Positions 1-7,719 of a stretch of 39,665 nt of DNA are shown piece by piece. The first letter of the stretch is position 1. Each line of letters begins with the position of its first letter. Under the pieces are notes generated by a model. It searched no databases. It had not been told where the DNA came from and saw only the letters and a program-made list of their open reading frames with translations. Source of the stretch: Nocardia asiatica NBRC 100129 (lineage in GTDB: Bacteria; Actinomycetota; Actinomycetes; Mycobacteriales; Mycobacteriaceae); contig NZ_BAFS01000056.1 in the NCBI RefSeq assembly GCF_000308415.1, forward strand, positions 1 through 39,665. Direction: 5' to 3'. A program made the translations under genes and the position numbers.

Positions 1-2
1 AA

Positions 3-203
3 ACCGACTTCACTGACGCGAAGTGGTTCAAGAGCAGCCGCAGCGGGGGCGACAAAGCATGCGTCGAGGTCGCTTTCCTCGAGGGAGGCCGGGTCGGCGT
101 TCGGGACTCGAAGGACCTGACCGGTCCGGCGCTGGTGTTCGCGCCCGGCGATTGGGACGCCTTCACCGCTGGCGTAGCCGACGGGGAGTTCGAGCGCGCT
201 TGA
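3..203 (+). CDS. DUF397 domain protein, C-terminal part
   Basis: The open frame enters from the left edge with no start in the window, so only the last 66 residues are visible. They read as a nearly complete DUF397 domain: a W-F-K-S-S-R-S-G opening, then C-V-E-V-A, V-R-D-S-K-D, G-P-A-L-V-F and a closing D-W-D-A-F with G-E-F before the stop. DUF397 proteins are small actinobacterial proteins, often encoded next to XRE-type helix-turn-helix regulators and sometimes paired with them in development or antibiotic control. The partner, if present, would lie to the left and cannot be seen. The family assignment is secure from the motif; the molecular role is not known. Confidence 0.88.
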   Translation, partial: TDFTDAKWFKSSRSGGDKACVEVAFLEGGRVGVRDSKDLTGPALVFAPGDWDAFTAGVADGEFERA

Positions 204-255
204 GCCTCGGCGCAGGGGCCTGAGTTCCGAACGGAGGAATGTCCGAGCGGATCTC

Positions 256-1227
256 TCAGCGATGTGCGACGCGCGGACCTTGCAGTAGGGCGGCGAAGCC
301 GTCGAGATGGCGGGCGAGGCTGTACTCGAACAGTTCGTCCAAGTTCGAGGCCGTGTCTTGCGGAATCGTTGCCAGGAGCGGGAATCGTCCGCTGTCGAGC
401 AGATCGCGTGCTCGGGAACGTAGCGCGATCCGCCACCGGTCGAGGGGCATACCGCTGTCCTGTTCCGCTTCGACTTCCTCCGCCATCGACGCGGCGAGGG
501 CGACGACCAGCGCGTGCAGGCTGAGCGCTTCGTGCATGCGTGTGGTCATGGGCAGCCCGAGCCCGTCGAGTGCGCGCAGAACCCACTCGGTTTGCGCCAT
601 CATGTTGGGCGCGAGCAGGGGGCGGGTGAACGAGATGACTTCGGGCAGCCATAGGTGTCGCTGACACAGCTGCCATTGCCTGCGGGCGATCAGTTCGAGT
701 GCGGCCCGCCATCCGTCCGGCCCCGGCTCGGGTAGCTCGAGTTCGCCGAAGGCCATGTCGGCCATCTGCGTCAGCAGTTCGTCTTTGCCGGCCACGTGCC
801 GGTACAGCGACATCGGGCCGACGCCGAGTTCGGCCGCGAGTCGTCGCATCGACACCGCGTCCAAACCCTCGGTATCGGCGATTCTGATCGCGTGGCGAAC
901 CAGGTGGTTCCGGTTCAGTGCCTGGTCGGAGAGGCTGGACGGCCGCGGCGCTGGTGCGGTGGCGGTGCGGCGCGCCACCGGGTCGGCCGGCCGGTGACGG
1001 GCGCTGACCACCGTGCCGGAACCGACCCGCGCTTCGACCAACCCCTCCTCGCGCAGTGTCGCCGTCACCCTGGTCGCGGTCGCGACCGCGACGCCCCATC
1101 GCTGGGCGATCTGCCGGATGGAAGGCACCCGGTCGCCGGGCCGCAAGTCGCCGGTCACGATCCGGGCGCGGATCTCCGCGACGATTGCCCGGTACGGCGG
1201 TTCCGGCCGCTGGGCGGGTGACGACAT
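256..1227 (-). CDS. GntR/TetR hybrid transcriptional regulator
   Basis: A 323-residue regulator with two DNA-binding modules. An N-terminal GntR-type winged helix (about residues 10-75: P-P-Y-R-A-I-V then P-S-I-R-Q-I-A, G-S-G-T-V-V) is followed by a Pro/Ala linker and a TetR-type helix-turn-helix (about 108-155: T-E-G-L-D-A-V-S-M-R-R-L-A, S-L-Y-R-H-V), then a TetR C-terminal ligand domain. This fusion is a known architecture in actinobacteria, commonly beside drug- or xenobiotic-modifying genes. The ATG at 1227 is preferred over a GTG at 1269 because GGAG lies five bases upstream of it. The gene diverges from an FAD monooxygenase across 231 bp holding repeated TAGTTCA motifs, so it probably represses that operon and itself in a ligand-sensitive way. 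The ligand is unknown. Confidence 0.88.
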   Translation of the reverse strand: MSSPAQRPEPPYRAIVAEIRARIVTGDLRPGDRVPSIRQIAQRWGVAVATATRVTATLREEGLVEARVGSGTVVSARHRPADPVARRTATAPAPRPSSLSDQALNRNHLVRHAIRIADTEGLDAVSMRRLAAELGVGPMSLYRHVAGKDELLTQMADMAFGELELPEPGPDGWRAALELIARRQWQLCQRHLWLPEVISFTRPLLAPNMMAQTEWVLRALDGLGLPMTTRMHEALSLHALVVALAASMAEEVEAEQDSGMPLDRWRIALRSRARDLLDSGRFPLLATIPQDTASNLDELFEYSLARHLDGFAALLQGPRVAHR

Positions 1228-1272
1228 GAGTTCTCCGATCTCTCGCGCCAGGTAACAGCCAACGGCCACAAG

Positions 1273-1365
1273 TGTACTAGTTCAATGAAATTCGACCTAG
1301 TTCACTTATTTCGCTGCTGGATAGCATATTTCAGCTGCTCCCATTACGGTTGGCCTTAGTTCAAT
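1273..1365. promoter_or_regulatory. Operator-like repeats between regulator and monooxygenase
   Basis: The divergent intergenic region is AT-richer than its surroundings and contains the heptamer TAGTTCA three times in the same orientation: 1278-1284, 1298-1304 and 1357-1363. The first two are exactly 20 bp apart, two helical turns. The first lies in a near-palindrome, TGTACTAGTTCA at 1273-1284 (one mismatched pair). The first and third extend to TAGTTCAAT. The placement suggests operators for the GntR/TetR-type regulator; binding is inferred, not shown. Confidence 0.5.
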
Positions 1366-1458
1366 ACGCCGTACGCACGCAGTGTCGAGTCAGGTAGACC
1401 GGCCACTCGCCGCACCCGTCCAACTCGATCGGCGGGCCACTGTCAGCAGGGAGTACGT

Positions 1459-2700
1459 ATGAAGAATCGGACCGTCCTCATTTCCGGGGCAGGGATCGCC
1501 GGACCGACCCTGGCGTACTGGCTGGCCCAGTACGGTTTTCAACCGACGGTCGTGGAGCGCGCGGCCGCACCTCGCAGCGGTGGTCATGCCGTCGATATAC
1601 GAGGCACCGCCCGGCAAGTGGCCGAGCGAACAGGCATCGTCGCCCAGGTCCGGCGGGCGCACACCGGAGCGCGCGGTATGGCGTTCATCGATCGCGAGGG
1701 CAAACGGGTCGCGTCGATGGGTACCGACGTGTTCGGGCATTCGGGCGGGCCCGTCGCCGAGATGGCGATCCTGCGTACCGATCTGGCCCGGATCCTCTAC
1801 GACGCGACACACGACGACATCGAGTACGTGTTCGACGACTCGATCGCCGCGGTCAAGCAGGACGACTACGGCGTGCGCGTCGACTTCGAGAAAGGTGGGT
1901 CCAGGCGATTCGACCTTTTGGTCGGTGCGGACGGCGTGCATTCCAACGTCCGCGCCCTGGTCTTCGGCCCGGAGGAGCGCTACATCCGCGATCTCGGCTG
2001 CTACATATCGCTGTTCAGCACCACCACCGCGCTCGAGCACGATGGTTGGCAATTGATGTACACCATTCCGGGCGGCGATGGCAGGCCGGGCAGAACAGCC
2101 GCGCTGTACCCGAAACCCGTTGCCGGAGAGGCACTGGTCGGGTTCTTCTTGCGCTCGGCCTCGCTGCGCTACGACAAGCGGGATATCGATGAGCAGAAGC
2201 GGATCGTCGTCTCCGCGTTCCAGGGGGACGCATGGGAGATCCCCCGGATGCTCGCCTCGATCCGGGAGGCGCCCGATTTCTACTTCGACCGGGTGGACCA
2301 GGTTCACGTGGACACCTGGTCACGCGGCCGGACGGTACTGCTCGGGGACGCGGGCTACTGCGCCTCGCCGATGTCGGGCATCGGCACCAGCCTGGCGCTC
2401 GTCGGAGCGTACGTCCTGGCCGGTGAACTGGCCGTGGCCGACGGCGACCATGGCATCGCCTATGCCGCGTACGAGCGGGAGATGCGCGAGTTCGTCGCGC
2501 TCGCCCAAGAGTTCGCCAGGAAGGCGGGTGACGGCGGGCTGATGCCGGACTCACCTGCCCAGCTCCGGCTGCGCAACCTGTCGGTCCGGATGCTGCCGTT
2601 GCTGCCGAGGCGCCTGGTCGGCCGGGGCATGGAGAAAGTCGCCGAGGTGGTGGATCTGAAGGACTACACGGCGTTCACACGGGCTGCGGCCCACGACTGA
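1459..2700 (+). CDS. FAD-dependent monooxygenase
   Basis: A 413-residue class A flavoprotein monooxygenase of the PHBH/tetracycline-destructase type. The N-terminal Rossmann motif G-A-G-I-A-G (about residues 10-15) binds FAD and ends with V-V-E-R. The conserved D-G motif appears in L-V-G-A-D-G-V-H, and G-D-A-G-Y-C-A-S-P at about 294 is the second FAD-ribityl motif, followed by the usual G-I-G-T-S-L-A-L. Such enzymes hydroxylate aromatic or polyketide substrates with NAD(P)H and O2, and several inactivate antibiotics such as tetracyclines or rifamycins. The start follows a good AGGGAG site. The VOC gene begins 11 bp downstream, so the two are probably co-transcribed and controlled by the divergent GntR/TetR regulator. 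The substrate cannot be told from sequence; a detoxification role is an inference from context. Confidence 0.85.
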   Translation: MKNRTVLISGAGIAGPTLAYWLAQYGFQPTVVERAAAPRSGGHAVDIRGTARQVAERTGIVAQVRRAHTGARGMAFIDREGKRVASMGTDVFGHSGGPVAEMAILRTDLARILYDATHDDIEYVFDDSIAAVKQDDYGVRVDFEKGGSRRFDLLVGADGVHSNVRALVFGPEERYIRDLGCYISLFSTTTALEHDGWQLMYTIPGGDGRPGRTAALYPKPVAGEALVGFFLRSASLRYDKRDIDEQKRIVVSAFQGDAWEIPRMLASIREAPDFYFDRVDQVHVDTWSRGRTVLLGDAGYCASPMSGIGTSLALVGAYVLAGELAVADGDHGIAYAAYEREMREFVALAQEFARKAGDGGLMPDSPAQLRLRNLSVRMLPLLPRRLVGRGMEKVAEVVDLKDYTAFTRAAAHD

Positions 2701-2711
2701 GGAGGACAAGC

Positions 2712-3161
2712 ATGCGGGTGAGTACATTCCTGTGGTTCGACGGCCGAGCCGAGGAGGCCGCCGATCACTACACAGGGTTGATCGCGGACTCCGAGATCCT
2801 CGACGTCCAGCGCGGCGCGGACGGTCGCGTCACCACCGTCTCCTTCGACCTGGCCGGACAGCGGTACATCGCCTACAACGGCGGGCCGCAGTTCGCCTTC
2901 ACCGGAGCGCTCTCGATATACGTCGAGTGCGATACGCAGGACGAGGTCGACACCGTATGGGCGGGCCTCACCGACGGCGGCCGAGAAGGACCGGGCGGTT
3001 CACTGACCGATCGTTTCGGCGTGACCTGGCAGGTCATCCCGAAAGCTCTGGGCGAACTGCTGGGCGGCGCCGAACCGGAGGCGGCCGAACGGATTCTGAC
3101 CGCGGTGCACGGCATGACCAAGATCGATATCCAGGGCTTGCTCGCGGCGAGCGGCCGTTGA
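2712..3161 (+). CDS. PhnB-like VOC family protein
   Basis: A 149-residue protein of the vicinal-oxygen-chelate fold, PhnB/3-demethylubiquinone-methyltransferase-like subgroup. It opens with F-L-W-F-D-G-R-A-E-E-A-A-D-H-Y, carries the F-A-F-T-G-A-L-S-I-Y-V-E-C central strand and closes with D-R-F-G-V-T-W-Q-V-I-P, all typical of this subgroup. Members are small metal-binding or metal-free proteins; some confer resistance by binding or modifying drugs, while most have unknown substrates. GAGGAGG sits just upstream of the ATG and only 11 bp separate it from the monooxygenase stop, so it is almost certainly the second gene of that operon. A joint role in handling one xenobiotic is plausible but inferred. 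Confidence 0.8.
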   Translation: MRVSTFLWFDGRAEEAADHYTGLIADSEILDVQRGADGRVTTVSFDLAGQRYIAYNGGPQFAFTGALSIYVECDTQDEVDTVWAGLTDGGREGPGGSLTDRFGVTWQVIPKALGELLGGAEPEAAERILTAVHGMTKIDIQGLLAASGR

Positions 3162-3209
3162 GCCCGGCTCCGGACCGAGGTCAGGGCGGCCGCCCGGCGT
3201 GCGGGCCGG

Positions 3210-3494
3210 TCAGGCGACCAAGTCCGCGTATTCGCGGTGCTCGGCGATGTACTTCTCCACGTACCAGCAGGTGGGGATGACGGAGAACCCGGCAGCGCGA
3301 GAGTCGTCGAGGGCGTACTCGACTACTTGGGCGGCCACTCCCCGGCCCCGGAATTCGGGGAAGGTCATGGTGTGGTGGAAGTCGCGGACCTTGGGGTTCT
3401 CGCGTTCGGCGTAGTCGGCGTACCCGGCGAGCGTGTCATCGATGTAGATCTCGAAACGAGTGTCGGCGACGTTGTGTTCGAGCCTGGTCGTCAT
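3210..3494 (-). CDS. NATD1/YjdJ-type GNAT acetyltransferase
   Basis: A 94-residue short GNAT protein. F-R-G-R-G-V-A-A-Q-V-V-E-Y-A-L is the acetyl-CoA pyrophosphate-binding motif A, and the C-terminal C-W-Y-V-E-K-Y-I-A-E-H-R-E-Y is the signature of the compact YjdJ/NATD1 subgroup, which consists of little more than the acetyl-CoA core. The length is normal for the subgroup. Substrates are unknown for bacterial members. The gene converges with the VOC gene (48 bp gap) and follows the FAD oxidase end by about 46 bp on the same strand, so it could be read through from that gene. Confidence 0.85.
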   Translation of the reverse strand: MTTRLEHNVADTRFEIYIDDTLAGYADYAERENPKVRDFHHTMTFPEFRGRGVAAQVVEYALDDSRAAGFSVIPTCWYVEKYIAEHREYADLVA

Positions 3495-3540
3495 GTTCGG
3501 GTAGAACTCCTTGTCGGCGGGGTATGTTCCGTTGCGGCGG

Positions 3541-4908
3541 TCACAGGATCGCGCCGGGGTTGAGGATGCCGTCCGGGTCGAGCGCGTCCTTGATGCGCCG
3601 GGTCAGGGCCATCACGTCGGGGCCGAGCTGATCGGGCAGCCACGCCTTCTTCAGTCGTCCGACGCCGTGCTCACCGGTGATGGTGCCGCCGAGGGCGATG
3701 GCCAGGTCCATGATCTCGCCGAAGGCGCGGTGCGCCCGCGCGGTGAGGTCGGCGTCCGACGGATCGTGCACGATCAGCGGGTGGGTGTTGCCGTCGCCCG
3801 CGTGCGCGATCACCGACACCGTCACCGCGTTGCGCTCGGCGATCCCGGCGATGCCGGTCACGAGGTCGCCGAGCCGGGGCAGCGGCACGCCGACGTCCTC
3901 GAGCAGCAGCGGCCCGATCTTCTCCACGGCGGGGATCGCGAAACGCCGTGCGGCCGCGAACGCCTCGCCCTCGCTGGGATCGTCGGTGTGGAACACCTCT
4001 GTCGCGCCCGCCTTCTCGCAGGCCGTCGCCATGATCTCGGCCTCGCGCCTGGCGAATTCACCGGGTGCGTCGGAACGCGCGACCAGCAGCGCGGCCGCCT
4101 TCCGGTCCAGGCCCATGCGCAACTCGTCCTCCACGGCGTTGATCGCCACCGAGTCCATGAACTCGAGCATCGACGGCCGCAGCTCACCGGTGATCGTGAG
4201 GATCGCCTCGGTGGCGGCGGTGAGCGTGGCGAAGCTCGCGACGACCGTGCTCTGCGGCGGTTGCGCGGGCAACAGGCGCAAGGTGAGCTCCGTGATCACG
4301 CCCAGCGTGCCCTCGCTGCCGACGAACAGCTTGGTCAGCGACAACCCGGCCGAGTCCTTCAGGCGCGGGCCACCGAGCCGCACGACGGTGCCGTCGGCGA
4401 GCACGACCTGCATGCCGAGCACGTAGTCGGTGGTGACGCCGTACTTGACGCAGCACAGCCCGCCCGCGTTGGTCGCGGCGTTGCCGCCGATCGAGCAGAT
4501 CTCGAACGACGACGGGTCGGGCGGATACCACAGGCCGTGCTCCGCGACCGCGCGCTTGACCTCGGCGTTCAGCAAGCCGGGCTGCACCACCGCGGTCCGC
4601 GTCACGGGATCGACGGAGATCTCGCGCATCCGCTCGGTGCTCAGCACGATCGCTCCGTCGACGGCGGTCGCGCCGCCGGAGAGTCCGGAACCGGCTCCGC
4701 GCGGGATCACCGGGACACGATGCGCGGCGGCCCACCGCAGGGTCGCGGCCACGTCGTCGGTGCCGGTGGCGCGCACCACGGCCGAGGCGGTGCCCGCGTC
4801 AGGGTCGCGCGCCCAGTCCTGCCGGTAGCCGGCGAGCAGGTCGGCGTCGGTGAGCACCGCGCCGTCGGGGAGCGCCGCGATCAGGTCATGCAGGTCCACA
4901 AGCTTCAC
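3541..4908 (-). CDS. FAD-linked oxidase, glycolate/D-lactate oxidase GlcD-type
   Basis: A 455-residue flavoprotein of the GlcD/DLD family, which oxidises 2-hydroxy acids such as glycolate, D-lactate or D-2-hydroxyglutarate. The PCMH-type FAD domain is marked by V-I-P-R-G-A-G-S-G-L-S-G-G-A and the I-G-G-N-A-A-T-N-A-G-G segment; the FAD-oxidase C domain has H-A-G-D-G-N-T-H-P and ends G-E-H-G-V-G-R-L-K-K, then D-P-D-G-I-L-N-P-G. The frame is open far upstream, but homology begins at V-K-L-V-D-L-H-D-L, so the GTG at 4908 is chosen; no clear Shine-Dalgarno precedes it. It stands alone, without GlcE or GlcF, as usual for single-subunit actinobacterial members. The exact substrate is undetermined. 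Confidence 0.88.
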   Translation of the reverse strand: MKLVDLHDLIAALPDGAVLTDADLLAGYRQDWARDPDAGTASAVVRATGTDDVAATLRWAAAHRVPVIPRGAGSGLSGGATAVDGAIVLSTERMREISVDPVTRTAVVQPGLLNAEVKRAVAEHGLWYPPDPSSFEICSIGGNAATNAGGLCCVKYGVTTDYVLGMQVVLADGTVVRLGGPRLKDSAGLSLTKLFVGSEGTLGVITELTLRLLPAQPPQSTVVASFATLTAATEAILTITGELRPSMLEFMDSVAINAVEDELRMGLDRKAAALLVARSDAPGEFARREAEIMATACEKAGATEVFHTDDPSEGEAFAAARRFAIPAVEKIGPLLLEDVGVPLPRLGDLVTGIAGIAERNAVTVSVIAHAGDGNTHPLIVHDPSDADLTARAHRAFGEIMDLAIALGGTITGEHGVGRLKKAWLPDQLGPDVMALTRRIKDALDPDGILNPGAIL

Positions 4909-5094
4909 GCTAGCGTCAGGTGCCCGGGATTTGCTGACCGGCCGTCCGGTACGCGTGTAACGGACGCGGACGACGTGGCGCTGTCTCGCGGCGGAGCGCA
5001 CCGTCGGCGGTCGGGGCCGGGCCGGATCAGCTGAGCCACCGGGTGGTCGCCGACCGCTCATCTCGCGGACACCTGCCGCTGGCACGCTGATCGC

Positions 5095-5619
5095 GTGCAC
5101 GAGCTGTCCGAGACCGCCGACACGATCGCCGATCGGTTCACCCACTGGTGCGAGGCCGTCGTCGGCCGCCTGCCATTCGGGCTGAACCGTCTCGTGCCGG
5201 CCACCTTCCTGGGCTTCGCGCTCATCAACAGCGGCACCTTCGCCGTCGACCTGGCGCTGCTCACCGTTCTGCACGGCTTGTTCGATCTGCCGATCTGGTT
5301 GGCGGTGACCGTCGCGTACGTGTGCGCGTTCGGGATCAGTTTCGTGCTCAACCGCACGTTCAACTTCCATTCGCACGCGCCGGTCGGCAGACAGGCTGCG
5401 ATCTACGTCGTCGTGGTCGTGGTGAACTACTTCGCGTTCATCCTCGGCGTCGGCAGCGGATTGACCGCGCTGGGCCTGCAGTACCACGTCTCCCGGTTGC
5501 TGGCGGGCGCGTGCGAGGCCGTCTATATGTACAGCGCGATGCGCTGGGTGGTCTTCCGGCGTTCGGTCGAGCCGAGACCGCGACCGGTACGCGACGCGAA
5601 CCGAGTCACTGGGGCTTGA
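5095..5619 (+). CDS. GtrA-like membrane protein
   Basis: A 174-residue integral membrane protein of the GtrA/DPMS fold with four predicted helices: about residues 37-58 (T-F-L-G-F-A-L-I-N), 64-86, 99-121 (Y-V-V-V-V-V-V-N-Y) and 128-150. The motif F-V-L-N-R-T-F-N-F is diagnostic of the family. GtrA proteins are linked to translocation of polyprenyl-linked sugars or to arabinogalactan and teichoic-acid synthesis in actinobacteria. The start is a GTG with no strong ribosome site. It diverges from the FAD oxidase by 186 bp and has no neighbouring glycosyltransferase, so its sugar substrate cannot be guessed. The basic C-terminal tail is likely cytoplasmic. Confidence 0.85.
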   Translation: MHELSETADTIADRFTHWCEAVVGRLPFGLNRLVPATFLGFALINSGTFAVDLALLTVLHGLFDLPIWLAVTVAYVCAFGISFVLNRTFNFHSHAPVGRQAAIYVVVVVVNYFAFILGVGSGLTALGLQYHVSRLLAGACEAVYMYSAMRWVVFRRSVEPRPRPVRDANRVTGA

Positions 5620-5761
5620 GCGCCGCTCGCCCGCGTCGCGCGCGCAAGAACGCGTGCCGTGTTCTCGGGCAGCGCGGGTCGGTCCCACATCGTCGCGGAG
5701 GCGGCGCGGAGATCCGGAGGAGGCAGCCGGTGCGGCTTCGAGCAGCGGCTACCGACGTTCC

Positions 5762-6406
5762 TCACGTACTGATCAGCGCCTCGATGCGCGTGCCGTCGAC
5801 GACGATCGCGTCGTCGTCGGTCAGCGCCCAGTGCGCGACGCCTTCGGCGCGGTAACGGGCCGCGAGCCGGGTGCAGTGGCCATCGGGATCGGTGGCCGAA
5901 TCGACGTGCGGCACGATGCGGCGGTCGACCAATCCCAGTCCGTCCCATCGCGGTTCGACGCCGCAGGCCGGTTCGACCTCGGCCGGATCGTCGGCCGATT
6001 CCAGGCCGTGCAGGTCCGGGGTCAGTACGCAGGCTCCCGCGCTGTATCCGGCGTAGACCAGCGCGTCGGCGGCGAGCAGCCGGGGCAGGACCCGGTCGGC
6101 GCCGCTGCGGGCGAACTGGGCGCGCAGCACGAACGTGTTGCCGCCGCGCACCCACAGCAGCGGGAACTCGGCCAGCTTTCGTTCCAGCTCCGTTTCGCGC
6201 CCGACGTACTCGCGCAGGTCGAGCACTTCCGGCCGGTAGCCGAGCTTGCGCAGCGGCGCCATATCGCTGGTCACCGCGCCCGCCCACGCCTGCGGCCAGG
6301 CGTCGCAGGCGTTCGGTACCAGTGCGACCCGGCCGGGCGGGCCCGCCAGTGCGACGAGCCGGTCGTAGTGCGCCCCGAAGCGGTAGCTGGACAGGAAAAG
6401 CCGCAC
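5762..6406 (-). CDS. Peptidase S51 (dipeptidase E-like)
   Basis: A 214-residue serine peptidase of family S51. The nucleophile Ser122 lies in A-G-Y-S-A-G-A, the oxyanion-region motif R-G-G-N-T-F is at 87-92, and a candidate catalytic His167 is in I-V-P-H-V-D-S, all at expected spacing. Family members include PepE (Asp-X dipeptides) and cyanophycinase; no cyanophycin synthetase is nearby and the length fits PepE-like enzymes. No signal peptide is present, so it is cytoplasmic. It starts 6 bp after the stop of the mycothiol-type gene and is the last of a three-gene minus-strand operon with the HIT hydrolase. Confidence 0.85.
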   Translation of the reverse strand: MRLFLSSYRFGAHYDRLVALAGPPGRVALVPNACDAWPQAWAGAVTSDMAPLRKLGYRPEVLDLREYVGRETELERKLAEFPLLWVRGGNTFVLRAQFARSGADRVLPRLLAADALVYAGYSAGACVLTPDLHGLESADDPAEVEPACGVEPRWDGLGLVDRRIVPHVDSATDPDGHCTRLAARYRAEGVAHWALTDDDAIVVDGTRIEALIST

Positions 6407-6412
6407 GGCGGG

Positions 6413-7249
6413 TCAGATGGTGAAGGCCAGGTGGCGGACCACCCGCCGGCCGAGTTCGCCGTCGCCGTGGATGGTGATCTCGTCCAAGTGCTCGTCGGCG
6501 GTTGTCCGGCCGCCACCGAGCCGCACGAAAAGTCCGGAGTCCAGGCTTATCTCGACCGTGGCCGGTTCGTCGAACGCGTCCACGTAGCTCGCCCGGCCCG
6601 CCACCTGGATGTGCAAGGTCCTGGCCAGCGGACCGCTCAGCGCGAAAGTGATCCGCGCACCGTCCGGCGCGTCGCCCTTCTTGACCACCACGCGCGGGAT
6701 GCTGCCCGCGAACTCCTCGAACGCCAGCTTGCCGCGTGGCCCGCCCTCCTCGACCGTGACGCCGAGCGCGTCGGCGATGTCGAGTTCGTGCATCCAGCAG
6801 TCGAACAACCGCACTCGCATGAACCGGCCGTAGGTCACCTGGCCGATCGGGGAGACGGTCTCCTTGTCCCACTCGGCCTCGCTCATCGCCGCGAGCGCCG
6901 CACGCCTGCGGTCCACCACGTCGCGAAAAAGCTCGAGCAGCCGGACCCCGGGCAGCGGACGCAGCCGGTCCACCCAGATCTCGTTGAGCACCGCGGTCTC
7001 GTTGCGCACGTAGGGCAGCGTGCGCACGTCGGTCTTGGCCCTGGTGGGGTCGTGCGCGGGCGGGCGCTCGCCCAGCAACCAGGACTCGGTGCCGATCATG
7101 TGCGCGACCAGGTCGAACACCGTCCAGCCCGGCAGCGACGACGGAGTGCGCCAGCGGTCCTCGTCCAGGGGGGCGACCAGTGCGTCGATCGCCTCCCATT
7201 GGCGCGACAGCAGGCCGATCAGCGTGGTCCGGTCCAACGTCTCGGTCAT
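6413..7249 (-). CDS. Mycothiol-dependent maleylpyruvate isomerase-type (DinB-fold) protein
   Basis: A 278-residue protein whose N-terminal half is the four-helix DinB/MDMPI metal-binding domain typical of actinobacteria: L-P-G-W-T-V-F-D-L-V-A-H around residue 40 supplies the first metal His, and C-W-M-H-E-L-D-I-A around 170 supplies the second His region. The C-terminal beta-rich part resembles SCP2/MDMPI C-terminal domains. Characterised relatives use mycothiol for isomerisation or detoxification, but most paralogues have no known substrate. Its ATG overlaps the upstream HIT stop by four bases (7246-7249) and the S51 gene follows by 6 bp, so the three are translationally linked. Annotating it as a true maleylpyruvate isomerase would be overreach. 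Confidence 0.82.
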   Translation of the reverse strand: MTETLDRTTLIGLLSRQWEAIDALVAPLDEDRWRTPSSLPGWTVFDLVAHMIGTESWLLGERPPAHDPTRAKTDVRTLPYVRNETAVLNEIWVDRLRPLPGVRLLELFRDVVDRRRAALAAMSEAEWDKETVSPIGQVTYGRFMRVRLFDCWMHELDIADALGVTVEEGGPRGKLAFEEFAGSIPRVVVKKGDAPDGARITFALSGPLARTLHIQVAGRASYVDAFDEPATVEISLDSGLFVRLGGGRTTADEHLDEITIHGDGELGRRVVRHLAFTI

Positions 7250-7719
7250 CCGTCGCTTTCCTTTTCCGGGCTTTCGCCCTCGTTGTCCAATGCCGCGATG
7301 CCGTCTCGGATGGCCGCGGCGGTGCCGACCGGGTCGTGCGGACGCCGCAACAGGAATCCCTTGGCGAACCGCAGCATGTCGCCGTGCCTGCGCGGGATCA
7401 CGTGCAGGTGGACGTGCGGGACGGTCTGGAACGCCGCGGTGCCGTCGTTGAGCACCAGGTTGGCGCCGTCGGCGGCCAGGCTGCTGCGCCGGATGGCCAG
7501 GGCGAGCCGATGCCCGGCGCGGAAGATCCGCGCGCCGAGTTCGGCGTCGAGATCCTCCAGTTCGGCGGCGTGCCGTTTCGGTATGACCAGGGTGTGCCCG
7601 CGGGCAATCGGCCGGATGTCGAGGAACGCGCAGAGCGCGTCGTCCTCATATACCTTCGTCGCCGGTGCCTCGCCCGCCACAATGCGGCAGAAGACGCAGT
7701 CGTTCACACGCTGGACCAT
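7246..7719 (-). CDS. HIT family hydrolase
   Basis: A 157-residue histidine-triad protein. The catalytic triad motif H102-V-H104-L-H106-V-I sits in P-H-V-H-L-H-V-I-P, and the N-terminal C-V-F-C-R-I-V-A-G-E opening plus I-P-K-R-H-A-A-E-L are standard for bacterial HIT nucleotide hydrolases. These cleave nucleoside phosphoramidates, AMP-lysine or dinucleoside polyphosphates. The ATG at 7719 is chosen because family homology begins just after it; the frame stays open to an ATG at 7800, and a GTG at 7707 is also possible, none with a clear ribosome site. It heads the operon with the DinB-fold and S51 genes. Confidence 0.87.
   Translation of the reverse strand: MVQRVNDCVFCRIVAGEAPATKVYEDDALCAFLDIRPIARGHTLVIPKRHAAELEDLDAELGARIFRAGHRLALAIRRSSLAADGANLVLNDGTAAFQTVPHVHLHVIPRRHGDMLRFAKGFLLRRPHDPVGTAAAIRDGIAALDNEGESPEKESDG

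Noticed and set aside
3511..5034. Plus-strand open frame of about 500 codons opposite the FAD oxidase
   Set aside because: The translation is His/Arg/Gly-rich with no domain, while the opposite strand encodes a complete GlcD-type enzyme.
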